A DNA stretch of 64,000 bases from positions 124,001 to 188,000 of the forward strand of contig NZ_RQRU01000001.1 in NCBI RefSeq assembly GCF_004335015.1, read 5' to 3'. The stretch is from Psychrobacter pygoscelis (GTDB lineage: Bacteria; Pseudomonadota; Gammaproteobacteria; Pseudomonadales; Moraxellaceae). The position numbers were made by a program, and so were the translations under genes. The notes under the pieces are model-generated. The model saw nothing but the letters and a program-made list of their open reading frames with translations, ran no database searches and had not been told where the DNA came from. Positions 31,366 to 39,858 of the stretch are shown piece after piece; within the stretch, counting starts at the first letter, position 1, and each line of letters opens with the position of its first letter.

Positions 31366-31500
31366 ATGACTAGCACATTTGCTTACGGCTTATATATATT
31401 GATTTGGCCCGTCATTACCCTTGCAGTACTGGTACTAATCTGCACAGCCACTTACCGTGATATCAAACGGGCTAAAAACAATAATGAACACATCGTTTAG
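31366..31500 (+). CDS. Small single-helix membrane protein, putative transporter small subunit
   Basis: This 44-residue frame is preceded by a strong AAAAGGAG ribosome binding site seven bases before its ATG. One hydrophobic helix (LYILIWPVITLAVLVLICTA) is followed by a basic tail (RDIKRAKNNN), predicting N-out/C-in topology. Short proteins with the pattern LYxLIWPxI occur behind SSS-type transporters in marine and Moraxellaceae Gammaproteobacteria, where they are sometimes labelled putative transporter small subunit. I recall this pattern; it was not checked. The gap to the symporter is 229 bases, so it may have its own promoter. Confidence 0.8.
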   Translation: MTSTFAYGLYILIWPVITLAVLVLICTATYRDIKRAKNNNEHIV

Positions 31501-31706
31501 ATGCTCATTTGGCCTAGCCAAATAATAACGTTGGCTAGCTAATTTGAAGCCCATTTGTTTAAGCAATTCGTTACGCGTCTATGCTTTCTTTGCTTTTCAG
31601 GCATATAGTAGCTTTGTTAGCATAGACGTTTTCGATTTATGACTGCTTCATAAAAACAAAATTTAAAACCGTCAGGATAATACCTAAAAAAACTGGCAAA
31701 AATTAC

Positions 31707-31734
31707 TTGTAATTTAAAATAACTTTGCTATTAT
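31707..31734 (+). promoter_or_regulatory. Sigma-70 promoter of tRNA-Cys
   Basis: TTGTAA (-35) and TATTAT (-10) are separated by 16 bases and lie 15 bases before the mature tRNA-Cys 5' end. Confidence 0.7.
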
Positions 31735-31748
31735 AGTTCACCTTGATT

Positions 31749-31822
31749 GGCTGGGTGGCAGAGTGGTCATGCAGCGGACTGCAACTCCGTGTACGCCGGT
31801 TCGATTCCGACCCCAGCCTCCA
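31749..31822 (+). tRNA. tRNA-Cys (anticodon GCA)
   Basis: A cloverleaf is visible by eye. The acceptor stem GGCTGGG pairs with CCCAGCC, the anticodon loop reads ACTGCAACT, and the T arm contains GGTTCGATTCC. CCA is encoded at the 3' end. Confidence 0.95.
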
Positions 31823-31867
31823 TATTTTGCGTTAGTTTTCAAGTGGTAAAACTTTTTTATAAAGTTC

Positions 31868-31895
31868 TTGATTTATTATCATAACGACTTATAAT
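31868..31895 (+). promoter_or_regulatory. Sigma-70 promoter of tRNA-Leu
   Basis: TTGATT (-35) and a consensus TATAAT (-10) are 16 bases apart. They predict a leader of about 55 bases before the tRNA. Confidence 0.7.
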
Positions 31896-31958
31896 AGCGC
31901 ACAATTATTAATCTGTTCTGGATGTAGATTATTACTAACAGATTAATTAAAAAGTTTT

Positions 31959-32045
31959 GCCCGGGTGGTGAAATTGGTAGACACAAGGGATTTAAAATCC
32001 CTCGCTAGCAATAGCGTGCCGGTTCAAGTCCGGCTCCGGGTACCA
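31959..32045 (+). tRNA. tRNA-Leu (anticodon UAA)
   Basis: This is a class II tRNA with a long variable arm (GCTAGCAATAGCG). The anticodon stem-loop GGGATTTAAAATCCC carries TAA, and the T arm has GGTTCAAGTCC. CCA is encoded. The acceptor stem GCCCGGG pairs with TCCGGGT. Confidence 0.95.
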
Positions 32046-32078
32046 TTACATAGTTCTATGCTATCTCATAGAATAGCC

Positions 32079-32107
32079 AAAGCCCCTGATATCAGGGGCT
32101 TTTTTTG
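32079..32107 (+). terminator. Rho-independent terminator after tRNA-Leu
   Basis: The perfect palindrome AGCCCCTGATATCAGGGGCT is followed by T6-7. Confidence 0.9.
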
Positions 32108-32269
32108 TATCTAATGTCTTATACTGTCCTGTAGAATCTAGTCCAATCCCTGCATCTTATGTACAGTAAAAATGAATACACATTAAGATAAGGTGTGGCG
32201 ACGCATGCAAGCCTATTACCTCCGACAGAAATACTAGTCGTCATAAAGCAGATGATAAAGAATACTTAG

Positions 32270-32480
32270 CCTCTGTCAAAAACCACCCCAAATTTTATCT
32301 CATGATCAGACCAAACAATACAAAGCCTTAGGTCTATCGTCGTGCCTCCTAATCACTCTAAAGCATCCTGTTCAACATCATGAATACCTCGTTACTGCTC
32401 TTTTAGACCATCAATCACCTCCGCCTTATAAAATCCATTAACCGACTCAGCGATTGCACCATCTTATGTACAAGGACAAG
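32270..32480 (-). pseudogene. IS3-family transposase (OrfB) 3' remnant
   Basis: Read on the minus strand, 32460 down to 32402 encodes GAIAESVNGFYKAEVIDGLK, the region around the last catalytic Glu of IS3-family DDE transposases. KEQ, a stop and RGIHDVEQDALE follow, then after a frame change RHDDRPKAL, matching the usual end of this protein. At least two in-frame stops and one frameshift make it a pseudogene. The rest of the element is missing. Confidence 0.8.
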
Positions 32481-32615
32481 CGAATGTCTAGGAGACATTG
32501 CCCCGAAGTACAAAGCAAGAGCTATACTTGAGTTATCAGCTGTTATAGCAATAGGCGTCAAAGTCAGCCGTCATATCAGTATAGCGAATGGATAGCTACT
32601 GAGCATCTCTATCAC

Positions 32616-32756
32616 TATGATGAATCACATCTAATTCAGACTTGACACAAAGTCGCTGGAATAAATTTATGCCTATCTCCGTCACCTCATGACCTCTGAC
32701 TGGCAGTTTGTTCCAGCGACTCTTTTAGGTATCAGTTTTAAAGAAGGTTAACTCTA
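32616..32756. repeat. Dispersed palindromic element, degenerate copy 3
   Basis: The middle (TTGACACAAAGTCGCTGGAA..TTTAT and CCAGCGACTCTTTTAGGTATCAG) matches the other copies. Both ends are damaged (TATGATGAATC and GGTTAACTCTA). It lies between the IS3 relic and the zinc-regulated promoter. Confidence 0.7.
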
Positions 32757-32896
32757 GCCAATAAGGATTTTGAACTTTTATCTTCTGAATTTCTCATCTC
32801 TTCTGCTGTCTGTATTTGTTCAATAGCGGTGTTTTTTTTGTCTGACACTTGCCCTCCCCCCTTATTATTGCAGCATTTATTTTTCTAACCTATTGT

Positions 32897-32915
32897 AATG
32901 TTATATTATTACATT
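32897..32915. promoter_or_regulatory. Zur-type operator, site 1
   Basis: AATGTTATATTATTACATT is a 9-1-9 palindrome with eight of nine paired positions matching. It resembles the AT-rich Zur boxes of Gammaproteobacteria, which are built around GTTATA. It lies 77 bases before the znuD start. Confidence 0.65.
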
Positions 32916-32939
32916 TATCATCTTACCTCACTGTTATGT

Positions 32940-32958
32940 AATGTTATATCATTTTATG
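32940..32958. promoter_or_regulatory. Zur-type operator, site 2 (degenerate)
   Basis: The sequence TGTAATGTTATAT of site 1 recurs here, followed by a poorer right half (CATTTTATG). The two sites are 43 bases apart, about four helical turns. Confidence 0.5.
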
Positions 32959-32991
32959 AATCTATATATACAACTGTTTAGGAGATGTGCT

Positions 32992-35280
32992 GTGCTACCT
33001 TTTGGCTATTTACACCGACCAACCCCATTAGCTTTGGCAATCACCACAGCCACTATTGCTATGGGCATGATCCCTTCGATAGCGTTGGCACAAACCAGTA
33101 ATAATTTACAGCAGCAGTTGCCATCTACTACCGTTGACACCATCGTAGTCACTGCAAGTCCGCTACAAGCGCAGGCTGGAGACATGGCATCGGCAACCAG
33201 TGTGTTGATGGCAAGCGACCTTGAGCAACAAACCGCCAGCACCTTGGGCGACATGATATCCGGAGAAGCAGGCGTGTCCTCAGACACCTTTGGGCAAGGG
33301 GCAAGCCGGCCAATTATACGTGGACAAACTGCGCCACGAGTGGCGGTGGTGCAAAACGGCTTAACGGTGCAGGATGCGTCACAGATTTCACCAGACCATC
33401 AGGTGTCTGTACCTGTAGTTGGCGCCAAGCAAGTTGAGATTATTAAAGGTACGTCGGCACTGATGTACGGTGGCGGCGCTATTGGTGGGGTGGTGAATGT
33501 GGTCGATGATAGTATTCGCAGCACCCTACCCCCTGCCAGCATTAACGGTAAAGTCACCGTCGCCGGGCAACAAGCAACTGATGGCTATCTGGCTTATGGT
33601 GAGCTGGTGGGCAATATTGGTGACAATGTGGTGCTGACCAGTAGCGTACAAAAGACCGACCAAGGCAATATCCAAGTACCTCATTGGGACACCGATGAGA
33701 TTAATAACAGTTGGTACACGCAAGATAATGCCAGTGTTGGGGCGTCTTATGTATTAGATGATGGCAGTTATTTTGGCGCATCGTATCAACGCCAAGCCTC
33801 TGAATACGGTCTGCCCTTCCATGTACATAATCAGTGTAAGCCAGATGCAAATACCCCGAACAAATTAAACTGTGGTGGGCATCACCATCATCATCATGGT
33901 GAGCCGCCTTATGTCGATTTAAAATCCAACGTTTACCAGCTTTATGGTGAAAAGCAAACCCCAATGATTGGGGTAGATAAGGTTAGCGTCAAAGCCAGTT
34001 ATACCGACTATAAACACGATGAGATTGATGAAGGCGTGGCAGGCACGACCTTTGCCAATAAAGCATTAAGCGGTCGCGTTGATGCTACCCATGCCACCTA
34101 TAAAACAGGTAATTGGGGCTTTATGAAAGGCATGGTCGGGGCTGATATCAATCGCAGTGAGTTTTCGGCAGTGGGCTTAGAGGGTTATCTGCCCAAAACT
34201 GACAGCAATCAAGTTGGTATTTATTTTGTTGAGCGTTTAGCGCCTACTTACTATGCCAGCGGTATCAACAATCAGGATAAATTTGCGTCACAAACCAACG
34301 CTCATGCAGGTCATGACCACAGTCATGGTGACACAAGCAATCACATCCAAAACCCTTCTTCTTCAGCCAATCAGTTGCCTGCCAATAAAGCCCCTTGGTA
34401 TGTAGAATTTGGTGGACGCCAAGAATTTAAAAATATTGAGGATACTCAGCACAATATCAGTAAGTCCTATACTGGCACTTCTGTGAGCTTAGAGGGGGGC
34501 AAATACCTTAGCCCTACCAGCCAAGTATCTGCCCGTATTAGCCATACGCAGCGCCTGCCTGCGCCGCAAGAACTGTTTGCTGATGGTGCACACTTGGCAA
34601 CCAATACGTGGGAGCGAGGCAATCTGAATTTAAATCCTGAAAAGACCAACGGCGTGGAGTTGACCTACCGCTTTAACAATCGTGATGCCAACCGCGCAAA
34701 CACTAGCAATGCCTCAAACCAGTCAGGCTTTGATGCCAGCGTTACAGGGTTTTATAACCAAACCCAAGATTATATTTATGCCAAAACCCAAGATGTGGTT
34801 ACTACAGGGGAATCAGCGGGGTTTAAATTGGTGGATTATAGTCAAACCGATGCCAAGCACTATGGCGGTGAGGTCAAAGCCCGTTATTACTTAAATGACA
34901 TGCTCAGCTTCGGCGGCTTTGCCGACTTGGCATTGATTGAGCTTGAAGACAACAGTCTAGGGCGTAAATACGCGCCTCGCCTCGCGGCGCCCAGAGTAGG
35001 CGGTGACATCACTGCTCAAGTTGGGCAGTTTGATATGGTGTTATCGGGCTATCACCGCTTTGAGCAAGATAAGATTGCTGACTTTGAAACCAATACGCCA
35101 AGCTACAACATGCTGGATGCCAAAGTGGTATATCACAGCCCCAATGTGCACGATTACACCGCCTTTGTGAAAGTATCGAATATCTTAAATGAGCTGGCGT
35201 ACAACCATTCCTCATATTTGGTAGAGCATGTGCCCATGCCTGAGCGTTCGATCAATGCAGGGATTACTTATCGGTTTTAA
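32992..35280 (+). CDS. znuD: ZnuD-like TonB-dependent zinc receptor
   Basis: This outer-membrane receptor probably imports zinc (or a zinc complex) with TonB energy. From the GTG chosen here it is 762 residues. A signal peptide ends at IALA-Q, followed by a TonB box (DTIVVTASP) and a plug domain with RPIIRGQTAPRVAVVQNG and GGGAIGGVVNVVDD. A 22-strand type barrel ends in ITYRF. External loops carry His clusters, GGHHHHHHGEPP and HAGHDHSHGD, as in Neisseria ZnuD. AGGAG lies seven bases before the GTG at 32992; the ATG at 32941 has none and overlaps the second operator. Two Zur-like sites lie upstream and two His-rich lipoprotein genes follow on the same strand. It lies in a probable acquired island. 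Confidence 0.9.
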   Translation: MLPFGYLHRPTPLALAITTATIAMGMIPSIALAQTSNNLQQQLPSTTVDTIVVTASPLQAQAGDMASATSVLMASDLEQQTASTLGDMISGEAGVSSDTFGQGASRPIIRGQTAPRVAVVQNGLTVQDASQISPDHQVSVPVVGAKQVEIIKGTSALMYGGGAIGGVVNVVDDSIRSTLPPASINGKVTVAGQQATDGYLAYGELVGNIGDNVVLTSSVQKTDQGNIQVPHWDTDEINNSWYTQDNASVGASYVLDDGSYFGASYQRQASEYGLPFHVHNQCKPDANTPNKLNCGGHHHHHHGEPPYVDLKSNVYQLYGEKQTPMIGVDKVSVKASYTDYKHDEIDEGVAGTTFANKALSGRVDATHATYKTGNWGFMKGMVGADINRSEFSAVGLEGYLPKTDSNQVGIYFVERLAPTYYASGINNQDKFASQTNAHAGHDHSHGDTSNHIQNPSSSANQLPANKAPWYVEFGGRQEFKNIEDTQHNISKSYTGTSVSLEGGKYLSPTSQVSARISHTQRLPAPQELFADGAHLATNTWERGNLNLNPEKTNGVELTYRFNNRDANRANTSNASNQSGFDASVTGFYNQTQDYIYAKTQDVVTTGESAGFKLVDYSQTDAKHYGGEVKARYYLNDMLSFGGFADLALIELEDNSLGRKYAPRLAAPRVGGDITAQVGQFDMVLSGYHRFEQDKIADFETNTPSYNMLDAKVVYHSPNVHDYTAFVKVSNILNELAYNHSSYLVEHVPMPERSINAGITYRF

Positions 35281-35494
35281 TAGATTGTCGTCTTTATGCC
35301 ATACCGCTTTTTAACGCAACGCTAGAGAATCACTATGATTCCGCCCTCCCCTCCCCCTAGCCCTCTTCTATTATGAGGGTAAAGAGCTTTCTACCACTGA
35401 GAGAGTTGCGGGGAGAAATATACTTTTTAGAAACGACCTAACAATATAGCTGCCCATTAATATTAGGTCTATTAGAAACTTATAGGTATTTATT

Positions 35495-37960
35495 ATGCAA
35501 TTTCACCATTCTATTTTACATCGTTCAATCACCTTTGCCTTGACAGCAGTCCTTGCCAGCATAACCTTGACTGGTTGTGGTGGCAGTGCCGATGAGCGCA
35601 AAGAAAGTTTATACACCTCTGGTCATGATCATCACGAGCACGATGGACATGACCACGACGGTCATCACCACGATCATGACGGCCACAATCATAACTATGA
35701 TGATGACGCAGGCTCAGTGAATACTAATAAACGCTATCCTTATAAAGGCGATTATCCATTATCAGCTAGGACATTAGTTGCAAACTCTCTACAATTTTCA
35801 AAATTGACCAGCAACCCTACCCTACCCGTGATCGTGGGTATTGCCAATGGTCAACCTTACTATGCTGTTAACATCACCGATGAAAGCATTGCCAATCCTA
35901 TTAAACCATTAGAAGACTGGATTGCGGACGCTAATGTGGTGGACATAACGAGTTTGGGACTAAATGTCTATGTGCTTGATGATAAAAACCGTTTGTCAGT
36001 TTTTGGCAGTCATGGCGACCACTTTCATGGCCACGGCGACCCAAGCACGTTAAATACCATTGCTATCAATAGCACCTTAAACTTTGTCAGCAACCCCAAT
36101 CAAAAACTGCCTTATGTCTTTGATAGCACCAAAGGACAGCTACTACAGATTGTGCAAGATAAGGACTTTAACAGCCAAGCTATGGCGACCAACATTGGTG
36201 GTCAACAGTCTATTTTGGACTTTACCCCTGAGCATATTACTTGGGTTGGAGCAGTGGTTAACGAGGCTAGCAAAAAAGAAACCCTTGCTCACCACCCTGA
36301 GTCCGGCACACAGTTTGACAGCTTAGAACAAGGTCGCTGGATTGTGGCAGGCAAAACCAATACAGGTGAGCAAAAGCTAGCGGTTATTAAGGCCAATTTG
36401 GCAGGCAATGCCGAACTCAGCAAAAATGACATCATCAGTAGCACCAGTATCAATTTTCCCATTACTGGTTTAGCAAGCACTGCCAATCATCGCTATGCTG
36501 TACTAATTAGTGATAATGATGATGACAGCAAAGATCAGTTAACTTTCCTAGATGGTGGGCTTTATCTACAGTCGCACGGTGATCATAGCGACCCTGTGAT
36601 TGCACCGCCAAACTGGTCACCAAAAACCATCAAAAAGCCTAATCCAATAGCGACCAGCTATCGCAATAGCCTAGAAAAATACAGCACCAGCTCAGCGATT
36701 GCCTTTGCAGGTGATAACAGCACCGCCGCAGGATTTGTGGTCTTTGATGAATATGAATTGGCCGACGCAAAGGCCCTTGATTACCATCAACTAACTGATG
36801 TCAAAACCGCTGGTAACCCTGCTCAGACGCATATTGTCGTTGAACCAACAGGTTCACAAGTTCTGGTGGCGATTGCAGGGCAGATTTTGGGCTATGAGAA
36901 AAAAGACGGGCACTATCAACCACTAAAACAAACCTCACTGACTTGTACCACGCCTCAAGCCTTATTGTCACATCCCAATGGCACGCTACTTAGCTGTGAC
37001 GATGGCTTATACGATGTACAGCTGGGCTATAACAAAGCTCAATTAAAAACCTTGGCATTTAAAGATGCGGGCATTGATAACCAATCATTGCTTGATAGCT
37101 TACAAACTGCTCCCTCAGCGGTTGAGTTTGACTATGACAACCCCAGCCAAGAAAACGTACAAAAATATCTAGCAGGGGTCAGTACATTAACCCTATATGA
37201 CGACACCAACCCTTTGCAGGTTAACGGCTTGCAGTATTTTACTGGGGTTAAAGAGTTGTATTTGGATTATGCTCCTGTGCCTGATACCTCATTGATCGTT
37301 AGCCAATTCTCTAACGTAGAAGTCTTAAGTGTGGCTGGCACAGGTATTCGTAATTATGACTTTTTGGCACAGCTCCCCAAACTAACCAGCATTAACTTAT
37401 CTGATAATTTTGTTGACCACAGCGAAAGCAATGTCGATAAACCTGCCACTGATTTAAGCTTTTTAAGCCGTTATCCCCATTTAACCAAAGTATCGGCGGA
37501 TAGTAACAATGTGCAGAAAATTGACTTTGTCAAAAATATGCCAAAGCTACAAGTGCTAAACCTCAACTACAACGCCATCAGTGATGCCAGTGCGTTATCG
37601 AGCCTAACAGCACTAACTGAACTAGGGTTAATGGAAAATCAGCTGACCACACTGCCGGTATTGAGCCAAAACCATGAGCTAAAAACCGTCTATTTGACTG
37701 GCAATCAATTAACCAACTTATCTGCCTTTGCTAACTTGCCAAAGCTTGATTTACTAAAAGCAGACTATAACCAAATCAACAGCTTAGCAAATTTGGTGCA
37801 AGTACCTATGCTTAAGACCTTAGAGCTGAACTCTAACAAATTGGACAATACCGCCAAAGCTGACATTGACCGCTTAGCCAATGCAGGTACAACGCTGAGC
37901 ATCTATGCCAATCCTGTTGCCAAAAGCTACGGAAAAGATGTGGTTAAGGGCAAGCAATAG
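35495..37960 (+). CDS. His-rich AztD-like propeller lipoprotein fused to leucine-rich repeats
   Basis: This is a predicted 821-residue lipoprotein. The signal peptide ends at TLTGC (Cys near 28). A His/Asp run follows at about 42-72 (SGHDHHEHDGHDHDG), able to bind several metal ions. Residues about 90-540 look like a beta-propeller with features of the AztD zinc metallochaperone, such as GGLYLQSHGDHSDP and LTCTTPQALLSHP..LLSCDDGLYDV. Residues about 548-800 hold some eight leucine-rich repeats of SDS22 type (LQVLNLNYNAISDASALSSL, LKTVYLTGNQLTNLSAF). I know of no described AztD-LRR fusion. It is probably anchored in the outer membrane facing the periplasm or the outside. It follows znuD by 214 bases and precedes a second AztD-like gene by 52. 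Confidence 0.8.
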   Translation: MQFHHSILHRSITFALTAVLASITLTGCGGSADERKESLYTSGHDHHEHDGHDHDGHHHDHDGHNHNYDDDAGSVNTNKRYPYKGDYPLSARTLVANSLQFSKLTSNPTLPVIVGIANGQPYYAVNITDESIANPIKPLEDWIADANVVDITSLGLNVYVLDDKNRLSVFGSHGDHFHGHGDPSTLNTIAINSTLNFVSNPNQKLPYVFDSTKGQLLQIVQDKDFNSQAMATNIGGQQSILDFTPEHITWVGAVVNEASKKETLAHHPESGTQFDSLEQGRWIVAGKTNTGEQKLAVIKANLAGNAELSKNDIISSTSINFPITGLASTANHRYAVLISDNDDDSKDQLTFLDGGLYLQSHGDHSDPVIAPPNWSPKTIKKPNPIATSYRNSLEKYSTSSAIAFAGDNSTAAGFVVFDEYELADAKALDYHQLTDVKTAGNPAQTHIVVEPTGSQVLVAIAGQILGYEKKDGHYQPLKQTSLTCTTPQALLSHPNGTLLSCDDGLYDVQLGYNKAQLKTLAFKDAGIDNQSLLDSLQTAPSAVEFDYDNPSQENVQKYLAGVSTLTLYDDTNPLQVNGLQYFTGVKELYLDYAPVPDTSLIVSQFSNVEVLSVAGTGIRNYDFLAQLPKLTSINLSDNFVDHSESNVDKPATDLSFLSRYPHLTKVSADSNNVQKIDFVKNMPKLQVLNLNYNAISDASALSSLTALTELGLMENQLTTLPVLSQNHELKTVYLTGNQLTNLSAFANLPKLDLLKADYNQINSLANLVQVPMLKTLELNSNKLDNTAKADIDRLANAGTTLSIYANPVAKSYGKDVVKGKQ

Positions 37961-38012
37961 ACCCCATCTATTTTTCAAAATTTATTTACCGATTAATAAA
38001 TAGGATAATGTT

Positions 38013-39383
38013 ATGTCACGCAAAAACCCATTAACCAACGCTGTCACTTTGGCACTATTGGCAGGTTTGACTGTCAGTCCCCTAAGTGGTTGTGGCTCAT
38101 CGGAAGACCGAGCTAATGCCACCTCTGGGCATGATCATCATCACCATCATCATGACCCAGAAGTGGCGGCAGAAATTGCTCAGGGACGACTACTTATTGC
38201 TGACCAAGACAGTGATACAGCCTACGTCTACAGCCTTGCTCAAAACAAAATTATCCAAACCTTTGCAAATGCTGGACACATTGACGCCCTACAAACCAGC
38301 CCTCAAGGTAAATATGCCTTGAGCCTTGATCGTAAAAATAACCAAGTGAACTTTTATCACAGTGGCTTGCGCGTCGAAGACCATGGTGATCATGATCACG
38401 CCTATGCAGGGGATGTCCGAAAAGTATTACTACAACTCAACTACGCAACGCCTAATCACTACCAAACTCATGGCACACAAGCTGGATTATTTTTTGATGG
38501 TAAAGGCGAACAAGGTAATCCAGTTGATCAGTTTAAACAGCAAGCAGGCTTTGTACTGGTCACTGATGAAGATATTGATGCCGGCAAACTGCCTTATCAA
38601 AAACTCAACAGCAACATGCATGGTACTGCTGAGGCTCAAGGAGAATATGTCATTACCACTGCCCGCCTAAATACGGTAGGCAGCCCACTGGCAGACAGCC
38701 TTGTGGTCTATCATCAGCACCATGACCATTACCACAAGCATCAAGATTTAACTACCGCTTGCCCTAGCCTTCATGGTAGCGGTAGTGCAGGTGATTACAG
38801 CGTATTTGCTTGTAGCGATGGTGTGGTCAGCGTACATAAAGTTGGCGATGAGTTTAGCTCAGAAAAACTACCAAACCCAATGAGTATTGCTAATACTCTA
38901 TGTCAGCGTCCCAACCGACCTGCCAGCCCTTCTCGTATCGGCTCCTTTGCTACCAGCCCACACCATGAGTTTTTGGTCGGTACAGCATGTGGTCAGCCGC
39001 ATCTGATCAACCCCACTACAAAAGCTTTTACCTCCATTACTTGGACGACAGACAAAAACCGTAAAGTATTAAGCTATGAGTTTGATCGCTCTGGTAACTA
39101 TCTACTATTGCTTGATGACTTAGGCAAGGTGACCATTTTAGACGTGGCCCAAAACTTTAAACCCATCAAAACGCTTGATGTCATCACCGATGGCGTTGCC
39201 GATGGTGGACACGGTGGTCCTACCTTAGTGGTTAACCCCAACAGTGATGATGTCTATGTGTTAAATACGGCTAAAAAACAAATTGCCGTCATCGACCCCA
39301 AAGCTGCCACTTTAAAACCAACCATTGACTTAGCATTCACCCCCTCTGAATTGACATGGTTTGGGGTAATAAAGAAGGGGTAA
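38013..39383 (+). CDS. AztD-like zinc metallochaperone lipoprotein
   Basis: The 456-residue product has a lipoprotein signal ending LSGC and a His run (SGHDHHHHHHDPEV, about 38-52). A beta-propeller follows with motifs I associate with AztD, the periplasmic zinc chaperone that feeds AztC: SGLRVEDHGDHDHAYAGD, GLFFDGKGEQG and CPSLHGSGSAGDYSVFAC. Further His clusters (YHQHHDHYHKHQD) add metal ligands. AztD itself is soluble, whereas this one appears lipid-anchored. A ribosome binding site, AGGA, lies seven bases before the ATG. No aztABC ABC-transporter genes are in the window, so the receiving transporter, perhaps ZnuABC, is elsewhere. Confidence 0.8.
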   Translation: MSRKNPLTNAVTLALLAGLTVSPLSGCGSSEDRANATSGHDHHHHHHDPEVAAEIAQGRLLIADQDSDTAYVYSLAQNKIIQTFANAGHIDALQTSPQGKYALSLDRKNNQVNFYHSGLRVEDHGDHDHAYAGDVRKVLLQLNYATPNHYQTHGTQAGLFFDGKGEQGNPVDQFKQQAGFVLVTDEDIDAGKLPYQKLNSNMHGTAEAQGEYVITTARLNTVGSPLADSLVVYHQHHDHYHKHQDLTTACPSLHGSGSAGDYSVFACSDGVVSVHKVGDEFSSEKLPNPMSIANTLCQRPNRPASPSRIGSFATSPHHEFLVGTACGQPHLINPTTKAFTSITWTTDKNRKVLSYEFDRSGNYLLLLDDLGKVTILDVAQNFKPIKTLDVITDGVADGGHGGPTLVVNPNSDDVYVLNTAKKQIAVIDPKAATLKPTIDLAFTPSELTWFGVIKKG

Positions 39384-39442
39384 TAAAAAATAAGTAAATC
39401 GCGATAACAAATTTTGTTGTCTCATTAATTGCTTTTTATAAT

Positions 39443-39469
39443 AAAAACCAGTGTTCGCACTGGTTTTTG
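39443..39469 (+). terminator. Rho-independent terminator of the zinc operon
   Basis: AAAAACCAGTG and CACTGGTTTTT form a stem closed by a TTCG tetraloop, with a T run. It ends the znuD-lipoprotein unit. Confidence 0.9.
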
Positions 39470-39598
39470 TTATTTGTCCCTAAAATCAGGATAAGCACTC
39501 CTATATACATAAAAAAGCCCTACCATGAGAGACTGAGAGTCATGACAAACGAGCAAATCAAGATAGGGCTAAAACTATGTAAGCCCGCGCTTTAGTAC

Positions 39599-39669
39599 TA
39601 TAGTCAGTCTATTTTAGATTTATGCCAGCGACTTTTTTTACGTAGTAGTTTTAAATAAGCTCAACTACA
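39599..39669. repeat. Dispersed palindromic element, 71-bp internal deletion form (copy 5)
   Basis: TATAGTCAGTC.ATTTTAGATT at the left end joins directly to GCCAGCGACTTTTTTTACGTA and the right end, so about 66 central bases are missing compared with the 137-bp form. Confidence 0.7.
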
Positions 39670-39858
39670 TATGGCAGCTGACTATCCACCTGTTTTGCTA
39701 AGTCGTCACAGGGGTAATTGCCATTAGCTTAGTCAAGGCTTATAGATACGAAAATCCCCTTACACAGCAGGCATAATGTTAATGCGTTCAGTGTAAGAGG
39801 ATTACGCTGGGTGAGACTTAAAGCGCTCACAATCAGAAAAACACAATTATTTCACTGT

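Larger units (their letters stand above)
39384..39858. other. Right edge of zinc island: terminator and repeat debris
   Basis: This holds the operon terminator (39443-39469), an AGCCCTA/TAGGGCT inverted repeat spaced 41 bases apart (39516-39570) resembling an element end, and a shortened palindromic element (39599-39669). No gene is supported. Confidence 0.5.
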
